From the NCBI GenBank assembly GCA_949840935.1, contig CATKXX010000013.1, positions 1-64,000 of the forward strand: 64,000 bases of DNA, written 5' to 3'. This document shows, in pieces, positions 27,621 to 37,162 of this stretch. Both the position numbers and the translations under genes were made by a program. Origin of the DNA: an uncultured Acetatifactor sp. (GTDB taxonomy: Bacteria > Bacillota > Clostridia > Lachnospirales > Lachnospiraceae). The number at the start of each line of letters is the position of its first letter. Within the stretch, counting starts at the first letter, position 1. The notes beneath the pieces were generated by a model. That model was not told the DNA's origin, searched no databases, and saw nothing but the letters and a program-made list of their open reading frames with translations.

Positions 27621-29063
27621 ATGGCAACAGGAATAGAAGGTCGGGAAAGGACGGAACGGATACAGAGTATGTGGAAGGGAAGAAAGTGTTTGGTAATTGG
27701 ATCCGGAATCAGCGGAACAGGTTCCGTGAAGCTTCTGGAGCATATGGGTGCGGAGGTCGTGCTTTACGACAGTAATGGGGAGCTGACACAGGAGACGCTG
27801 CGGTCAAAGCTTCCGCAGGGGAGCAGGGCGGCCTGCATAGCGGGGGAGCTGCCGGAGGAGACGCTGAAGGCGGCGGAAACTGTGGTGCTGAGCCCCGGCG
27901 TGCCCACGGATCTCCCTCTCGTCAACGCGCTGCGGGACAATGGGGCTTCCATTATCGGGGAGATCGAGCTGGGTTATCAGGAGGAAAGGGGGAGGGTAGC
28001 CGCCATCACCGGGACCAACGGCAAGACCACCACCACCACCCTTGTGGGCGAGATCATGAAAGCTCACCTGGGGGCGGATAAGACCTTTGTAATTGGCAAT
28101 ATCGGGAACCCTTATACCTCAGAATGCCTGAAGACCGGGCCGGATACGGTGACTGTGGGAGAGATCAGCTCGTTCCAGCTGGAGACAATCCGGGACTTCC
28201 ACCCGTCGGTTTCCGCGATCTTAAATATCACGCCGGATCATCTGAACCGCCATCACACCATGGAGGCTTACGTTGCGGCCAAGGAAAATATTACCCTGAA
28301 CCAGACAAAGGAAGATGTGTGCGTCCTGAATTACGAGAATGAGTACACGAGGGACTTCGGAGAGAGATGCCCCGCCAGAGTCATTTATTTCTCCTCTGTC
28401 CGTGAGCTCCCGGAGGGCTATTGCCTGAGAGGGGATAAGATCCTGAGGAACACTTCGGGCGTAAGCCGGGAGCTTCTGGATATCCATAAAGATATGAACC
28501 TGGTGGGAATCTGCAATGTGGAGAATGTCATGGCTGCGATTGCCATTGCGGAGAGCATGGGAGTCCCCATGGAGACGATCCTTGCCGTGATCCGGCAGTT
28601 TCACGCGGTGGAGCATCGCATTGAATTCGTTGCGGCCAGGGGCGGGGTGGATTATTACAATGATTCCAAGGGCACGAATCCCGACGCTGCCATACAGGGG
28701 ATCCGCGCGATGTCGAAGCCGACGATCCTCATCGGCGGCGGATACGATAAGCAGAGTGAGTACGACGAGTGGATCGAAAGCTTTGGGGGTAAGGTCAAGT
28801 ACCTTGTCCTCATCGGGCAGACCAGGGAAAAGATTGCGGAATGCGCCAAGGCCCATGGATTTGACAGGATCCGCTTTGCGGATACCTTTGAGGAGTGCCT
28901 GAAGCTCTGCACGGAGCTGGCGGAGAGCGGGGATGCGGTTCTTCTGTCCCCGGCATGTGCCAGCTGGGGAATGTTTCCCAATTATGAGGTGAGGGGCCGG
29001 CTCTTTAAGGAGTATGTGTATCAGCTGGGACAGGAGGGGGTATCCCCGCAGGAGGGTGGCTGA
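27621..29063 (+). CDS. murD: UDP-MurNAc-L-alanine:D-glutamate ligase MurD
   Basis: Cytoplasmic Mur ligase adding D-Glu. Rossmann start 'CLVIGSGISGTGSVKLL', ATP loop 'GTNGKTTTT' near residue 131, 'NITPDHLNRHHTMEAYVAAK' and 'YNDSKGTNPDA'. With ATG 27621 the protein has 480 aa, with a 16-residue leader before the conserved core. ATG 27669 ('MWKGRKCLVIG') matches the family start better but has only a weak GGAACGGA upstream, so the exact start is open. Sits between mraY and ftsW as expected. Confidence 0.94.
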   Translation: MATGIEGRERTERIQSMWKGRKCLVIGSGISGTGSVKLLEHMGAEVVLYDSNGELTQETLRSKLPQGSRAACIAGELPEETLKAAETVVLSPGVPTDLPLVNALRDNGASIIGEIELGYQEERGRVAAITGTNGKTTTTTLVGEIMKAHLGADKTFVIGNIGNPYTSECLKTGPDTVTVGEISSFQLETIRDFHPSVSAILNITPDHLNRHHTMEAYVAAKENITLNQTKEDVCVLNYENEYTRDFGERCPARVIYFSSVRELPEGYCLRGDKILRNTSGVSRELLDIHKDMNLVGICNVENVMAAIAIAESMGVPMETILAVIRQFHAVEHRIEFVAARGGVDYYNDSKGTNPDAAIQGIRAMSKPTILIGGGYDKQSEYDEWIESFGGKVKYLVLIGQTREKIAECAKAHGFDRIRFADTFEECLKLCTELAESGDAVLLSPACASWGMFPNYEVRGRLFKEYVYQLGQEGVSPQEGG

Positions 29064-29118
29064 GGCCCTGGGCGACCGGAAGACAGTGGGCATTGGGCCG
29101 TGGATGTAAGGAGTGCTT

Positions 29119-30288
29119 ATGGCGACAGAGAGAACCGCAAGGCGGAAGAGAAAAGAACAATCTGAATATTTTTTTGATTACAGCCTGCTGTTCATCGTGC
29201 TTTTCCTGTTGGGCTTCGGACTTGTAATGATCTACTCGGCCAGCTCCTACGAGGCGTTCCAGGATTTCGAGGATGCCGCTTACTATCTGAAGAAGCAGCT
29301 GGTGGCTATCATCATCGGGCTGGCGCTGATGATCGTTGTGGCGAATATCCCCTATCATTTCTGGGAGAGGTTTGCCATGCTGGGATATGTGGTGTCCATG
29401 GCGCTGGTTCCCCTGGTAAAGACTCCCCTGGGAGTGGAATCCCACGGGGCGAAGCGCTGGATCAGGATTCCCGGTATCGGCCTGAACCTGCAGCCCGCGG
29501 AGGTGGCGAAGCTGTGTATGGTGCTGTTTCTGGCGGTCATGGTCTGTAAGATGGGAAAGAGTGTGCGTACCATGAAGGGGTTTTTCATCATGCTGGCAAT
29601 GCCCCTTCCGGTGGTGGCGGAGGTTTACCTCATCACCAAGAATTTAAGCTCCGCCATTATCATTATGGGAATCTCCGTGCTGATGGTGTTTGTAGCCAGT
29701 CCCGACTACAAGAAATTCGTCATTATGGGCCTCTCCGCCGTGGCGGTTGTGGCGGTGCTGGTCTTTGCAATCGTCTCCACCTCGGCGGAAGGGGGCGGTT
29801 TCAGAAGCGAACGTATCCTGGCATGGCTTGACCCGGAGGGCCACTCCCAGGGGAAGGGCTTCCAGACCCTGCAGGCGCTGTACGCCATCGGCAGCGGCGG
29901 CATCTGGGGAAAGGGCCTGGGGCAGAGTATGCAGAAGCTGAGCTTTGTCCCGGAGGCCCAGAATGACATGATCTTCTCCATCATCTGTGAGGAGCTGGGG
30001 CTGTTCGGGGCCATCGCCGTGATCCTGATGTTCACCATGCTGCTATGGAGGATGATGGTCATAGCCAATAACGCCACAGACCTCTTCGGTGCCATGCTTG
30101 TGGTGGGGGTGATGGGACATATAGCCATCCAGGCTGTGCTGAACATTGCGGTAGTGACCAACACCATTCCAAACACGGGGATCTCCCTTCCCTTTATCAG
30201 CTACGGAGGCTCCTCCGTTATGTTCCTGCTGATAGAGATCGGGCTGGTGCTGAGCGTGGCAAAGCGGATACAGCTGAAGGAGCTGTAG
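29119..30288 (+). CDS. ftsW: Lipid II polymerase FtsW (SEDS)
   Basis: SEDS-family peptidoglycan glycosyltransferase of the septum, about ten transmembrane segments, 389 aa. Diagnostic stretches: 'MIYSASSYEA', 'GAKRWIRIPGIGLNLQPAE', 'SFVPEAQNDMIF' and the C-terminal 'GISLPFISYGGSS'. ATG 29119 follows TAAGGAG; an in-frame GTG at 29113 lies within that ribosome site. It would work with one of the two upstream PBPs. murG, which often follows here, is not found; murA follows instead after a 135-base spacer. Confidence 0.94.
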   Translation: MATERTARRKRKEQSEYFFDYSLLFIVLFLLGFGLVMIYSASSYEAFQDFEDAAYYLKKQLVAIIIGLALMIVVANIPYHFWERFAMLGYVVSMALVPLVKTPLGVESHGAKRWIRIPGIGLNLQPAEVAKLCMVLFLAVMVCKMGKSVRTMKGFFIMLAMPLPVVAEVYLITKNLSSAIIIMGISVLMVFVASPDYKKFVIMGLSAVAVVAVLVFAIVSTSAEGGGFRSERILAWLDPEGHSQGKGFQTLQALYAIGSGGIWGKGLGQSMQKLSFVPEAQNDMIFSIICEELGLFGAIAVILMFTMLLWRMMVIANNATDLFGAMLVVGVMGHIAIQAVLNIAVVTNTIPNTGISLPFISYGGSSVMFLLIEIGLVLSVAKRIQLKEL

Positions 30289-30423
30289 GTAAGGTAACGC
30301 CGGGACTGGTTCCGGCGCCCGTCCTGCAGCCGCCGCACCGCCAACCGGGGAGGGACAAGGTACATAAGGAGAGGATTTACATAGGATAGAATAGGTCTTT
30401 AATTTGAAACCGGATGGTGAGGT

Positions 30424-31677
30424 ATGGACTCTATTCATATTCAAGGCGGGATAGCACTTCAGGGACAAGTGCGCATTCAGGGCTCGAAAAATGCGGCGCT
30501 GCCTGTTTTAGCGGCTACGCTGCTCACAATGGAACGATCCTATATCAGAAATTGTCCAAGGATTGCCGATGTACACGCGATGGTCAGTCTCCTGAGAAGT
30601 CTGGGCTGTCTTGTGACCTGGTGTGGGGACGGCCTGCAGGTGGACAGCTCGCAGGTCAGCCGTGGTGCCATGCAGGGGGAGGCGGTGAAAGGTATGCGTT
30701 CCTCCCTCTGTCTCCTGGGGGCGCTTTTGGGCCGCTGCGGTGAGGCGGTTCTGGAGCATCCCGGCGGCTGCGTCATCGGGGAACGCCCCATAGACCTGCA
30801 TCTGTGGGCACTGGAGCAGATGGGCGTTGTATTCTCGGAAGAAAACGGGATGATCCAGGGGACTACCCGGGGCCTTCACGGTGCCCGGATCGTACTTCCC
30901 ATACCCAGTGTGGGAGCTACCGAGAATATCATACTGGCAGGAACCATGGCGGAGGGGGATACCCGCATAGAGGGAGCGGCGAAGGAACCGGAAATCACGG
31001 CGCTCTGCCGTTATCTGCAGGGCTGCGGGGCGGTCATGGAGGGCGTGGGTACGGACCGGCTGTTGATCCATGGCGGAAACAAGCTGTATGGCACAGAATT
31101 CGCGGTGCCCTCCGACCGGATTGTGGCGGGGACTTATCTCATGGCGTGTATCGGCACAGGCGGCAGTGTCCTTCTGGAGAAGGCTCCCGCGGACGAGATG
31201 GAGGCGGTGCTGGATACGGCGTCCCGGATGGGGGCTTCCTTCTGGGTGTCGGAGGAGGGGATTTATGTCCAGGCTTCCGGGCACCCCAGAGCTGTGGAAC
31301 GGCTGGTGACCCTGCCTTATCCGGGCTTTCCTACAGATCTGCAGTCGGCAGCGCTGGCTGTGCTGGCGGCGGCGGAGGGTCGGAGCATTGTGGAGGAGAG
31401 GATCTTTGAGAACCGCTTCCGGGTTGCCGTGGAATTGAACCGGATGGGAGCCTGTATTGAACAGGTGAACGCCCATATGGCAGTGGCCCGCGGCATCGGG
31501 CAGCTGCGGGGGGCCCGGGTGGAGGCAAGGGAGCTTCGGGGCGGCGCAGCGCTGGTGATAGCAGGCCTGATGGCGCAGGGGGAGACAGTGGTCACAGGGT
31601 GTCCGTATATATACCGCGGATATGAGAATATCTGCAGGGATTTCAGAGAGTTGGGAGCACGGATTGCAAGTGTATAA
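30424..31677 (+). CDS. murA: UDP-GlcNAc 1-carboxyvinyltransferase MurA
   Basis: First committed step of peptidoglycan synthesis: adds enolpyruvate from PEP to UDP-GlcNAc; target of fosfomycin. 'GSKNAALPVLAATLL' at residues 20-34, the active-site cysteine Cys116 in 'GGCVIGERPIDLH', and 'SVGATENIILAG'. 417 aa. Cys at this position predicts fosfomycin sensitivity rather than the Asp-type resistance. Its location between ftsW and ftsQ is less usual than murG or murB. Coding end overlaps ftsQ by 14 bases. Confidence 0.93.
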   Translation: MDSIHIQGGIALQGQVRIQGSKNAALPVLAATLLTMERSYIRNCPRIADVHAMVSLLRSLGCLVTWCGDGLQVDSSQVSRGAMQGEAVKGMRSSLCLLGALLGRCGEAVLEHPGGCVIGERPIDLHLWALEQMGVVFSEENGMIQGTTRGLHGARIVLPIPSVGATENIILAGTMAEGDTRIEGAAKEPEITALCRYLQGCGAVMEGVGTDRLLIHGGNKLYGTEFAVPSDRIVAGTYLMACIGTGGSVLLEKAPADEMEAVLDTASRMGASFWVSEEGIYVQASGHPRAVERLVTLPYPGFPTDLQSAALAVLAAAEGRSIVEERIFENRFRVAVELNRMGACIEQVNAHMAVARGIGQLRGARVEARELRGGAALVIAGLMAQGETVVTGCPYIYRGYENICRDFRELGARIASV

Positions 31678-32401
31678 GAGCAGAAGAAAAATCTTTATCA
31701 TCATGGCGGCAGCGGCCGTGCTTCTGACCGCGCTGGCAGGCGCGGCGTATTATGTCCGGGAGAATTATACCATCCACACAGTTTATGTGGAAGGAAATGT
31801 CCATTATACGGAGGAGGAGATCAGGGAGATTGTCATGGAGGGGCCTCTGGGTGACAATTCCCTGTATCTGTCCATGAAATACAAAAACCGCGGTATCGAG
31901 GGAGTCCCCTTTGTGGATGTGATGGACGTGTCCATCCTGGCTCCCGATACCATTAAGATCACAGTATACGAGAAGGCGGTCATCGGCTATATCCAGTACC
32001 TGGACTCTTATATGTACTTTGACAAGGACGGTTATGTGGTGGAATGCTCCAGCGTCAGGACGATGGGCATTCCCCAGATCACGGGCCTTGTGTTCGACCA
32101 TCTGGTGGTGGGGGAGGCGCTGCCGGTGGAAAACCCGGAGGTGTTCGAGAACATTCTGAATGTGACCAAGCTGTTAAAGAAATATGAGCTGCTCTCCGAT
32201 AAGATTTATTTCCATAATTCGGGGGAGGTTACACTGTATTTCGGTAATGTGAAGGTGGCATTGGGAAATGAGCCTGCGCGCCTGGAGGACAAGCTTATGC
32301 TGCTTCCGGAGTTTTTGCCGAACCTGGCGGAAAAGAGCGGGACGCTTCAAATGCAGAAATATGACGAGGATACGGGAAAATACACCTTTCAGCCGGAGTG
32401 A
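31664..32401 (+). CDS. ftsQ: Division protein FtsQ/DivIB
   Basis: Bitopic divisome scaffold. A short cytoplasmic tail, one transmembrane helix (about residues 10-32), then a POTRA domain beginning 'HTVYVEGNVHYTEEEIREIV' and a beta domain. About 245 aa. The frame is open from ATG 31622 inside murA, but TTG 31664 (six bases after GGGAG) or GTG 31670 is more likely. Located directly before ftsZ, as in Firmicutes. It would bind FtsL/DivIC outside the membrane. Confidence 0.88.
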   Translation: MQVYKSRRKIFIIMAAAAVLLTALAGAAYYVRENYTIHTVYVEGNVHYTEEEIREIVMEGPLGDNSLYLSMKYKNRGIEGVPFVDVMDVSILAPDTIKITVYEKAVIGYIQYLDSYMYFDKDGYVVECSSVRTMGIPQITGLVFDHLVVGEALPVENPEVFENILNVTKLLKKYELLSDKIYFHNSGEVTLYFGNVKVALGNEPARLEDKLMLLPEFLPNLAEKSGTLQMQKYDEDTGKYTFQPE

Positions 32402-32433
32402 GCGGCGCGCGCGACATTTTAATGAAAAAACAG

Positions 32434-32462
32434 TTGCTAAATTATGAAAATAATTATATGAT
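32434..32462 (+). promoter_or_regulatory. Promoter of ftsZ
   Basis: TTGCTA (32434-32439), a 17-base spacer and TATGAT (32457-32462), 42 bases before the ftsZ start. The AT-rich spacer stands out from the GC-rich flanks. It suggests ftsZ has its own transcript in addition to read-through. Confidence 0.7.
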
Positions 32463-32503
32463 AGTCTATATGGAGTTTAGACGGTAAGAAGGAGGAGATA
32501 CCT

Positions 32504-33688
32504 TTGCTTGAGATTAAGACGAATGATGCTGAATCTGCAGCCAGGATTATTGTGGTCGGTGTAGGCGGTGCAGGTAATAATGCTGTTAATAGAATGATAG
32601 ATGAACAGATTGACGGTGTGGACTTTATTGGCGTGAATACGGATAAGCAGGCGCTGCAGCTCTGTAAGGCCTCAAAGCTTCTGCAGATCGGAGAGAAGCT
32701 GACAAAGGGACTGGGGGCAGGCGCAAAGCCTGAGATTGGTGAGAAAGCGGCGGAAGAAAGCATTGAGGAGATCCGGGAATCCATACAGGGCGCAGACATG
32801 GTGTTTGTCACCTGCGGCATGGGAGGCGGTACCGGTACGGGGGCGGCCCCTGTGGTGGCCAAGGCGGCGAAGGATATGGGAATCCTGACGGTGGGCGTTG
32901 TGACCAAGCCCTTCCGCTTTGAAGCCAAGGCAAGGATGGTGAACGCCCTGAACGGTATCGAGAGGATTAAGGAAAATGTGGATACTCTGATCGTGATACC
33001 CAATGACAAGCTCCTGGAAATCGTGGACAGGCGTACCACCATGCCCGAGGCGCTCAAGAAGGCGGATGAGGTGCTGCAGCAGGCAGTCCAGGGTATTACG
33101 GATCTGATCAATGTGCCCGCGGTCATCAACCTGGATTTCGCGGATGTACAGACGGTCATGAAGGACAAGGGCATCGCCCATATCGGTATCGGCGAGGGAA
33201 AGGGCGACGAGAAGGCGCTGGAGGCGGTGAAGATGGCTGTGGAGTCCCCGCTGCTTGAGACGACTATTACAGGAGCCTCCCATGTGATCATCAATGTGTC
33301 CGGGGATATCACCCTGGCGGATGCCAGCGATGCGGCAAGCTATGTGCAGGAGATGGCGGGCGATGAAGTAAATATCATCTTCGGTGCGATGTATGACGCC
33401 TCCAAGTCCGACAGCTGTACCATCACTGTGATCGCCACGGGGCTTGAGGATGTGTCGGGAGGTATTCCTGTCCAGACAAGGCTTGGGGCGGGACAGGCTT
33501 ACAGGCAGCCCGGAGTGCACATGGCTCCCAATCCCATGAGGGGGAATCCCATGCAGCAGGGCGTTCCGCAGGGAGTACCCATGCAGCCCGATCCCAGGGC
33601 GGTGCAGGGGATTCAGAAGCCTGTGGACATCAGAAGCAACGTAGTGGAAAAGAGCCTTAAGATTCCTGATTTCCTGCAGAGAAAGTGA
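32504..33688 (+). CDS. ftsZ: Cell division GTPase FtsZ
   Basis: Tubulin-like ring-forming GTPase. '[13 protein letters not shown]' at the N terminus, tubulin signature '[10 protein letters not shown]' near residue 107, T7 loop '[12 protein letters not shown]', a Pro/Gln/Met-rich linker (about 330-375) and the C-terminal peptide 'IPDFLQRK', which recruits FtsA/SepF-type anchors. 394 aa. The start is TTG 32504, six bases after GGAGGAG; no better ATG is available. Last gene of the cluster, followed by a long terminator. Confidence 0.97.
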   Translation: MLEIKTNDAESAARIIVVGVGGAGNNAVNRMIDEQIDGVDFIGVNTDKQALQLCKASKLLQIGEKLTKGLGAGAKPEIGEKAAEESIEEIRESIQGADMVFVTCGMGGGTGTGAAPVVAKAAKDMGILTVGVVTKPFRFEAKARMVNALNGIERIKENVDTLIVIPNDKLLEIVDRRTTMPEALKKADEVLQQAVQGITDLINVPAVINLDFADVQTVMKDKGIAHIGIGEGKGDEKALEAVKMAVESPLLETTITGASHVIINVSGDITLADASDAASYVQEMAGDEVNIIFGAMYDASKSDSCTITVIATGLEDVSGGIPVQTRLGAGQAYRQPGVHMAPNPMRGNPMQQGVPQGVPMQPDPRAVQGIQKPVDIRSNVVEKSLKIPDFLQRK

Positions 33689-33709
33689 TGAAATCCTGCG
33701 GGGCGGACG

Positions 33710-33788
33710 GCGCCGGAGGGGCAGTATTTTATGGGATATGAGTGAGATATCCCGTAAAATATTGTCCTCTCCGGCGCTTTTTTTTGTT
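33710..33788 (+). terminator. Very long hairpin terminator after ftsZ
   Basis: Arms GCGCCGGAG...TTTATGGGATAT and GATATCCCGTAAA...CTCCGGCGC pair for about 30 bp around a short loop, followed by nine or more T. It cleanly separates ftsZ from spoIIGA. Confidence 0.9.
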
Positions 33789-33824
33789 CCCTGTCTACAG
33801 GCATGTCTTGATTTCTTTCTTCGG

Positions 33825-33890
33825 TGTCGAAAAAAAACATTCTTTCCGGTATCGTTTTTGACAAATTCTATAGGCGCTTCCCCTTATAAT
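33825..33890 (+). promoter_or_regulatory. Spo0A-type promoter of spoIIGA-sigE
   Basis: A perfect 0A box TGTCGAA lies at 33825-33831. Downstream are TTGACA (33858-33863) and TATAAT (33885-33890), separated by 21 bases instead of 17. TTTGACAAA over the -35 is also close to a reversed 0A box. The Bacillus subtilis spoIIG promoter has the same layout: near-perfect sigma-A boxes too far apart, activated by Spo0A at boxes including one overlapping the -35. Confidence 0.8.
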
Positions 33891-33912
33891 CATTGTGAAA
33901 AGGATGATGCTA

Positions 33913-34797
33913 ATGCGCTATGAACTGTATGCGGACAGCCTGCTGCTGCTCAATTTTGTGATGAATCTTTATCTGCTGATCCTGGTAGACAGAAGTACCC
34001 TTCGTACTGCCACAGGTAAAAGACTTCTGCTGGGAGCGGCTTTTGGAGCTGTCTGTTATTTCCTGCCTTTTATATGGAGTGCGCCGCCGGTCCTGAAGCT
34101 GTTTACAGGCTTTCTGGCCGGGACGGCCGGGATGCTGCTGCTGGCCTTTCCGGTGAAGGGGTTCAGAATGCTTCTGAAGCTGTTAAAGCACCTGATGCTG
34201 TATTCCCTCGGGATGGGGGGCGGGATGCTGCTTTTGCTCAGGGTGCTGGGGCGGCTGGGAATCCCTGTTGACGGTGTTCTCCTGCTGATGGGTGCAGGGG
34301 GCATTTTGTTTCTGTTCCTGAGGCGCTTTTCCGTGGGCGGCAGCCGGGACAACGGCATGTGCCGGGCCACGCTGGTCTGTGGAGGAAACAGGATGACGGT
34401 GAATGCCCTGCTGGACTCCGGCAACAGCCTGATCGAGCCCGTCAGCGGGAAACCGGTATCTGTGGTGGATGAAAAGGTATTCCGGGGCCTGTGGCATAAC
34501 GAGACTCCCGGGTACCGCGCCATCCCCTACCACAGCATCGGCAGAAGTCATGGAATCCTGCAGGGATACCTGCTGCCGGAGCTGCAGCTGGAGATTGACG
34601 GCATGACCAGGCGCTTTTTTGAGACATATATCGCGGTGGGCGCAGAGCAGATATCGGACAGTGCAGAGGCGGATTCCGTAAAAATGATAATAAATCCCCT
34701 CCTCCTGAAAGCCAAGGGGAAGAGGAGGCCGGAGAAGCGGCAGAATGAGAGGAGATATGATACTGAAGGTGGCAATACCGGGAAAGATGCAATTTAA
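33913..34797 (+). CDS. spoIIGA: Sigma-E processing peptidase SpoIIGA
   Basis: Membrane aspartic protease that removes the pro-sequence of sigma-E in the mother cell after asymmetric division. Five hydrophobic segments fill residues 1-145, then a soluble protease domain with 'LLDSGN', the retroviral-type aspartate motif. About 294 aa. Reading is open from GTG 33895, but ATG 33913 gives the family start '[15 protein letters not shown]' and lies behind AAAAGG. It overlaps sigE by 53 bases, so product ratios are probably set by coupling. Confidence 0.93.
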   Translation: MRYELYADSLLLLNFVMNLYLLILVDRSTLRTATGKRLLLGAAFGAVCYFLPFIWSAPPVLKLFTGFLAGTAGMLLLAFPVKGFRMLLKLLKHLMLYSLGMGGGMLLLLRVLGRLGIPVDGVLLLMGAGGILFLFLRRFSVGGSRDNGMCRATLVCGGNRMTVNALLDSGNSLIEPVSGKPVSVVDEKVFRGLWHNETPGYRAIPYHSIGRSHGILQGYLLPELQLEIDGMTRRFFETYIAVGAEQISDSAEADSVKMIINPLLLKAKGKRRPEKRQNERRYDTEGGNTGKDAI

Positions 34798-35494
34798 GAT
34801 GATCCACAGGGAGAACCTGCTGCTGGGAAAGCTGGGAGAAATCCATTATATAGGCGGGGCTGAAGTGCTTCCGCCGCCTCTGGAGCTGGAAAGGGAGAAC
34901 CAGGTCATCTCGGATCTGGGGACGGAATATGAGGAGGAGGCGAAGGCCATCCTGATCGAGCATAATCTTCGGCTGGTGGTGTACATAGCAAAGAAATTTG
35001 ACAATACGGGCGTGGGGGTGGAGGATCTTATCTCCATCGGTACCATAGGGCTGATAAAGTCCATCAATACCTTCAAGCCGGATAAGAATATCAAGCTGGC
35101 CACTTACGCCTCCAGATGCATTGAAAATGAAATACTGATGTATCTGCGGCGGAACAATAAGACCAGGCTGGAGGTATCCATAGACGAGCCGCTGAATGTG
35201 GACTGGGACGGGAACGAGCTGCTCCTGTCGGATATCCTCGGAACGGACGAGGATATCATTTACCGCGACCTGGAGAATGAGGTGGAACGCAAGCTGTTGA
35301 TGCGCGCCATCAATAAGCTGTCGGATCGGGAAAGGACGATCATCAAGCTGCGGTTTGGCCTGGGAACCCGGGACGGACAGGAGATGACGCAGAAGGAGGT
35401 GGCTTCCCTTCTGGGCATTTCCCAGTCCTATATATCCAGGCTGGAGAAAAAGATCATGCGCCAGCTGAAGAAGGAGATCAGTAATGATATCTGA
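34745..35494 (+). CDS. sigE: Sporulation sigma factor sigma-E (pro-form)
   Basis: Early mother-cell sigma factor. Region 2 is '[12 protein letters not shown]', '[13 protein letters not shown]' and '[19 protein letters not shown]', nearly identical to Bacillus SigE; region 4 ends '[23 protein letters not shown]'. A pro-sequence of roughly 35-40 residues precedes '[13 protein letters not shown]', the region where SpoIIGA cuts. The start could be 34745, 34757 or 34784; none has an ideally spaced ribosome site, consistent with coupling to spoIIGA, within whose 3' end it begins. sigG, normally next, is absent here and lies at 61517. Confidence 0.95.
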   Translation: MRGDMILKVAIPGKMQFKMIHRENLLLGKLGEIHYIGGAEVLPPPLELERENQVISDLGTEYEEEAKAILIEHNLRLVVYIAKKFDNTGVGVEDLISIGTIGLIKSINTFKPDKNIKLATYASRCIENEILMYLRRNNKTRLEVSIDEPLNVDWDGNELLLSDILGTDEDIIYRDLENEVERKLLMRAINKLSDRERTIIKLRFGLGTRDGQEMTQKEVASLLGISQSYISRLEKKIMRQLKKEISNDI

Positions 35495-35584
35495 ATTTCC
35501 GCTTTCCAAAGCAGGGGTTATAGTATATACTTATTTTATGGGTATAATAGTACATATGAAAATAACTGCGTGGAGTTTGCAAAA

Positions 35585-35890
35585 ATGATTCAACGTGATG
35601 ATATACTATCTATGGAGTATCTGAAGAAGACGGAGTTTACCGGATGCCATTGCGGGATGCGGTACCGCCTGGAGAAGGCGGAAGGCGCAGACGGCGAAAA
35701 GAAGCTGAAATGTACCGTCTGGCCGGAGCCTTTTAATTACTTTAAGACGCCTGAGGATAAGAAGGAGAGCGAGCTGTTTATCTTTGGGGAGGATGGCGTT
35801 GTGGACGCTGTTGCGTGGATGAATGACAGACTGTTCCAGGAGAAGGAAAAGTGGGATAATGCCCCCAGGGACTGGGACAGCTATGAGTGA
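35585..35890 (+). CDS. Small soluble protein of unknown function
   Basis: About 101 aa, acidic, no membrane segment or signal peptide. It begins 'MIQRDDILSMEYLKK', has a Cys-x-Cys pair in 'GCHCGMRYRLE' and aromatic residues ('WPEPFNYF', 'VAWMNDRLF', 'DNAPRDWDSYE'). ATG 35585 lies nine bases after TGGAG; an in-frame GTG at 35570 is an alternative. A TATAAT at 35543-35548 could be its -10 box, with no clear -35. The compact size and good codon use suggest a real gene. I do not recognise a domain. Confidence 0.65.
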   Translation: MIQRDDILSMEYLKKTEFTGCHCGMRYRLEKAEGADGEKKLKCTVWPEPFNYFKTPEDKKESELFIFGEDGVVDAVAWMNDRLFQEKEKWDNAPRDWDSYE

Positions 35891-36113
35891 CTTATTCAGG
35901 ATAAACCGCCGTGGGACAGATTGTGGAAATATTTGAGAACATGTGTGAGGTGTTGGCCGTCCCGGGAAAGTTTTGGCGGTTTGGTGTACATGTATACTGT
36001 ATCACTGCTTTCGGCAATGCAGCGCGGGAGCATACGGAAATGGGGTTTGCCGTGTATGCGGATATGGCTGTGGAAGCTTTCGGGATACAGTGTGCCGGAT
36101 TTGGAGGAATAGA

Positions 36114-36656
36114 ATGTTTTACTATATATGCAGAGATCTGACGAACGCCCTGAGGTTTCTGCCCTTTGGGATTGGCGCCGGAGCCCTTTTCTTTTTTGCG
36201 CTCACAGCATGGAATATGGAGCGGAAAAAGAAAGCGAAGACGTGTATTCCGGTGGCGGCGAGAGCCCTTTTTTTAACGTATCTGGCGTTGATCCTTACCA
36301 TCACCTTCTTCTCCAGGGAGAGCGGGAAGAGCAAGGGCCTGGATTTGGAGCTGTTTTCCACATGGGGGATCAATGACAGGAATAATGCTTATGTGATAGA
36401 AAATATCCTGCTCTTTGTTCCCTACGGGGCAGTTTGTCCGCTGGCATTTGCGCGAATGCGGAAATTCCGGAGCATTCTGGCGGTGGGGGCGGTGACAAGC
36501 CTCGGCGTGGAACTGCTCCAGCTTGTCACTGGCAGGGGATTTTTCCAGATTGATGATATTTTGACGAATATACTGGGGACGGCCGTGGGATATCTGATTT
36601 ATTTCCTGATCTGGGGCATATGGCACAAGAAGGGAGGACAGCCGCCTGACCGGTAA
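36114..36656 (+). CDS. VanZ-like membrane protein
   Basis: 180 aa with four or five hydrophobic helices and the VanZ pattern: 'TYLALILTITFFSR', an internal 'NILLFVPYGAVCPLAF', 'GVELLQLVTGRGFFQIDDILTNILGTAVGY'. VanZ of Tn1546 gives low-level teicoplanin resistance; most chromosomal relatives have no assigned role. ATG 36114 follows GGAGG seven bases upstream. The 223 bases before it (35891-36113) hold no gene I can support. Confidence 0.85.
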   Translation: MFYYICRDLTNALRFLPFGIGAGALFFFALTAWNMERKKKAKTCIPVAARALFLTYLALILTITFFSRESGKSKGLDLELFSTWGINDRNNAYVIENILLFVPYGAVCPLAFARMRKFRSILAVGAVTSLGVELLQLVTGRGFFQIDDILTNILGTAVGYLIYFLIWGIWHKKGGQPPDR

Positions 36657-36699
36657 GTTTCCTGATGAAGCATTAACGGACGCCGCAACATGTCTTCGT

Positions 36700-37035
36700 T
36701 CAGTCCTTCTGAGAGTCCAGCAGGCCTTCCGCATAGGAGACCAGCCGGGCTTTATTTTTTGTGCCCAGCCGGCGGTAACAGCGCAGGAGATAATCGCGCT
36801 GTTCGTCGATGGCGTAGCTTCCGGGATTATCCTGCTGCTCTGTGGGGGAAAGCCCCATAATATAATCCATGCTTGTATGAAATATTTCGCTCATCTTGAT
36901 CAAAGCAGCCAGACTGGGCAGATGTTTGCCATGTTCATAGGCGCTGATCGTCTCCTGGGTGACACCCAGTTCTATGCTGAGCTGGAGCTGAGTGATTCTT
37001 TTTTTCTTGCGTAATTCCCTGATCCTGTTTGGCAA
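36700..37035 (-). CDS. XRE-family transcriptional regulator
   Basis: 111 aa. Residues 4-60 form a helix-turn-helix of the Cro/CI type ('RKKKRITQLQLSIELGVTQETISAYEHGKHLPSLAALIKM'-class pattern), followed by a short helical C-terminal part. Start TTG 37035 is preceded by AAAGGAG on the minus strand. It is convergent with the VanZ gene and divergent from the pilus operon, and the spacer between it and tadZ carries TAAAGAATA-type repeats, so it may regulate itself and the pilus genes. Confidence 0.88.
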   Translation of the reverse strand: MPNRIRELRKKKRITQLQLSIELGVTQETISAYEHGKHLPSLAALIKMSEIFHTSMDYIMGLSPTEQQDNPGSYAIDEQRDYLLRCYRRLGTKNKARLVSYAEGLLDSQKD

Positions 37036-37162
37036 ATTTTACTCCTTTTTATGATATAGCCTCTCGAAGCCTCCTCTGCACCTGCCTTTTCGTCCAAAAG
37101 AGATTTCGGAGTCTATTGATAAACCGCTTCTTACCATTTCTGTGTGCCATGCTTAGAAGTTG

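Noticed and set aside
35911-36141. 76-codon plus-strand frame before the VanZ-like gene
   Set aside because: GTG start without a ribosome site, overlaps the start of the VanZ gene, and has no recognisable features.
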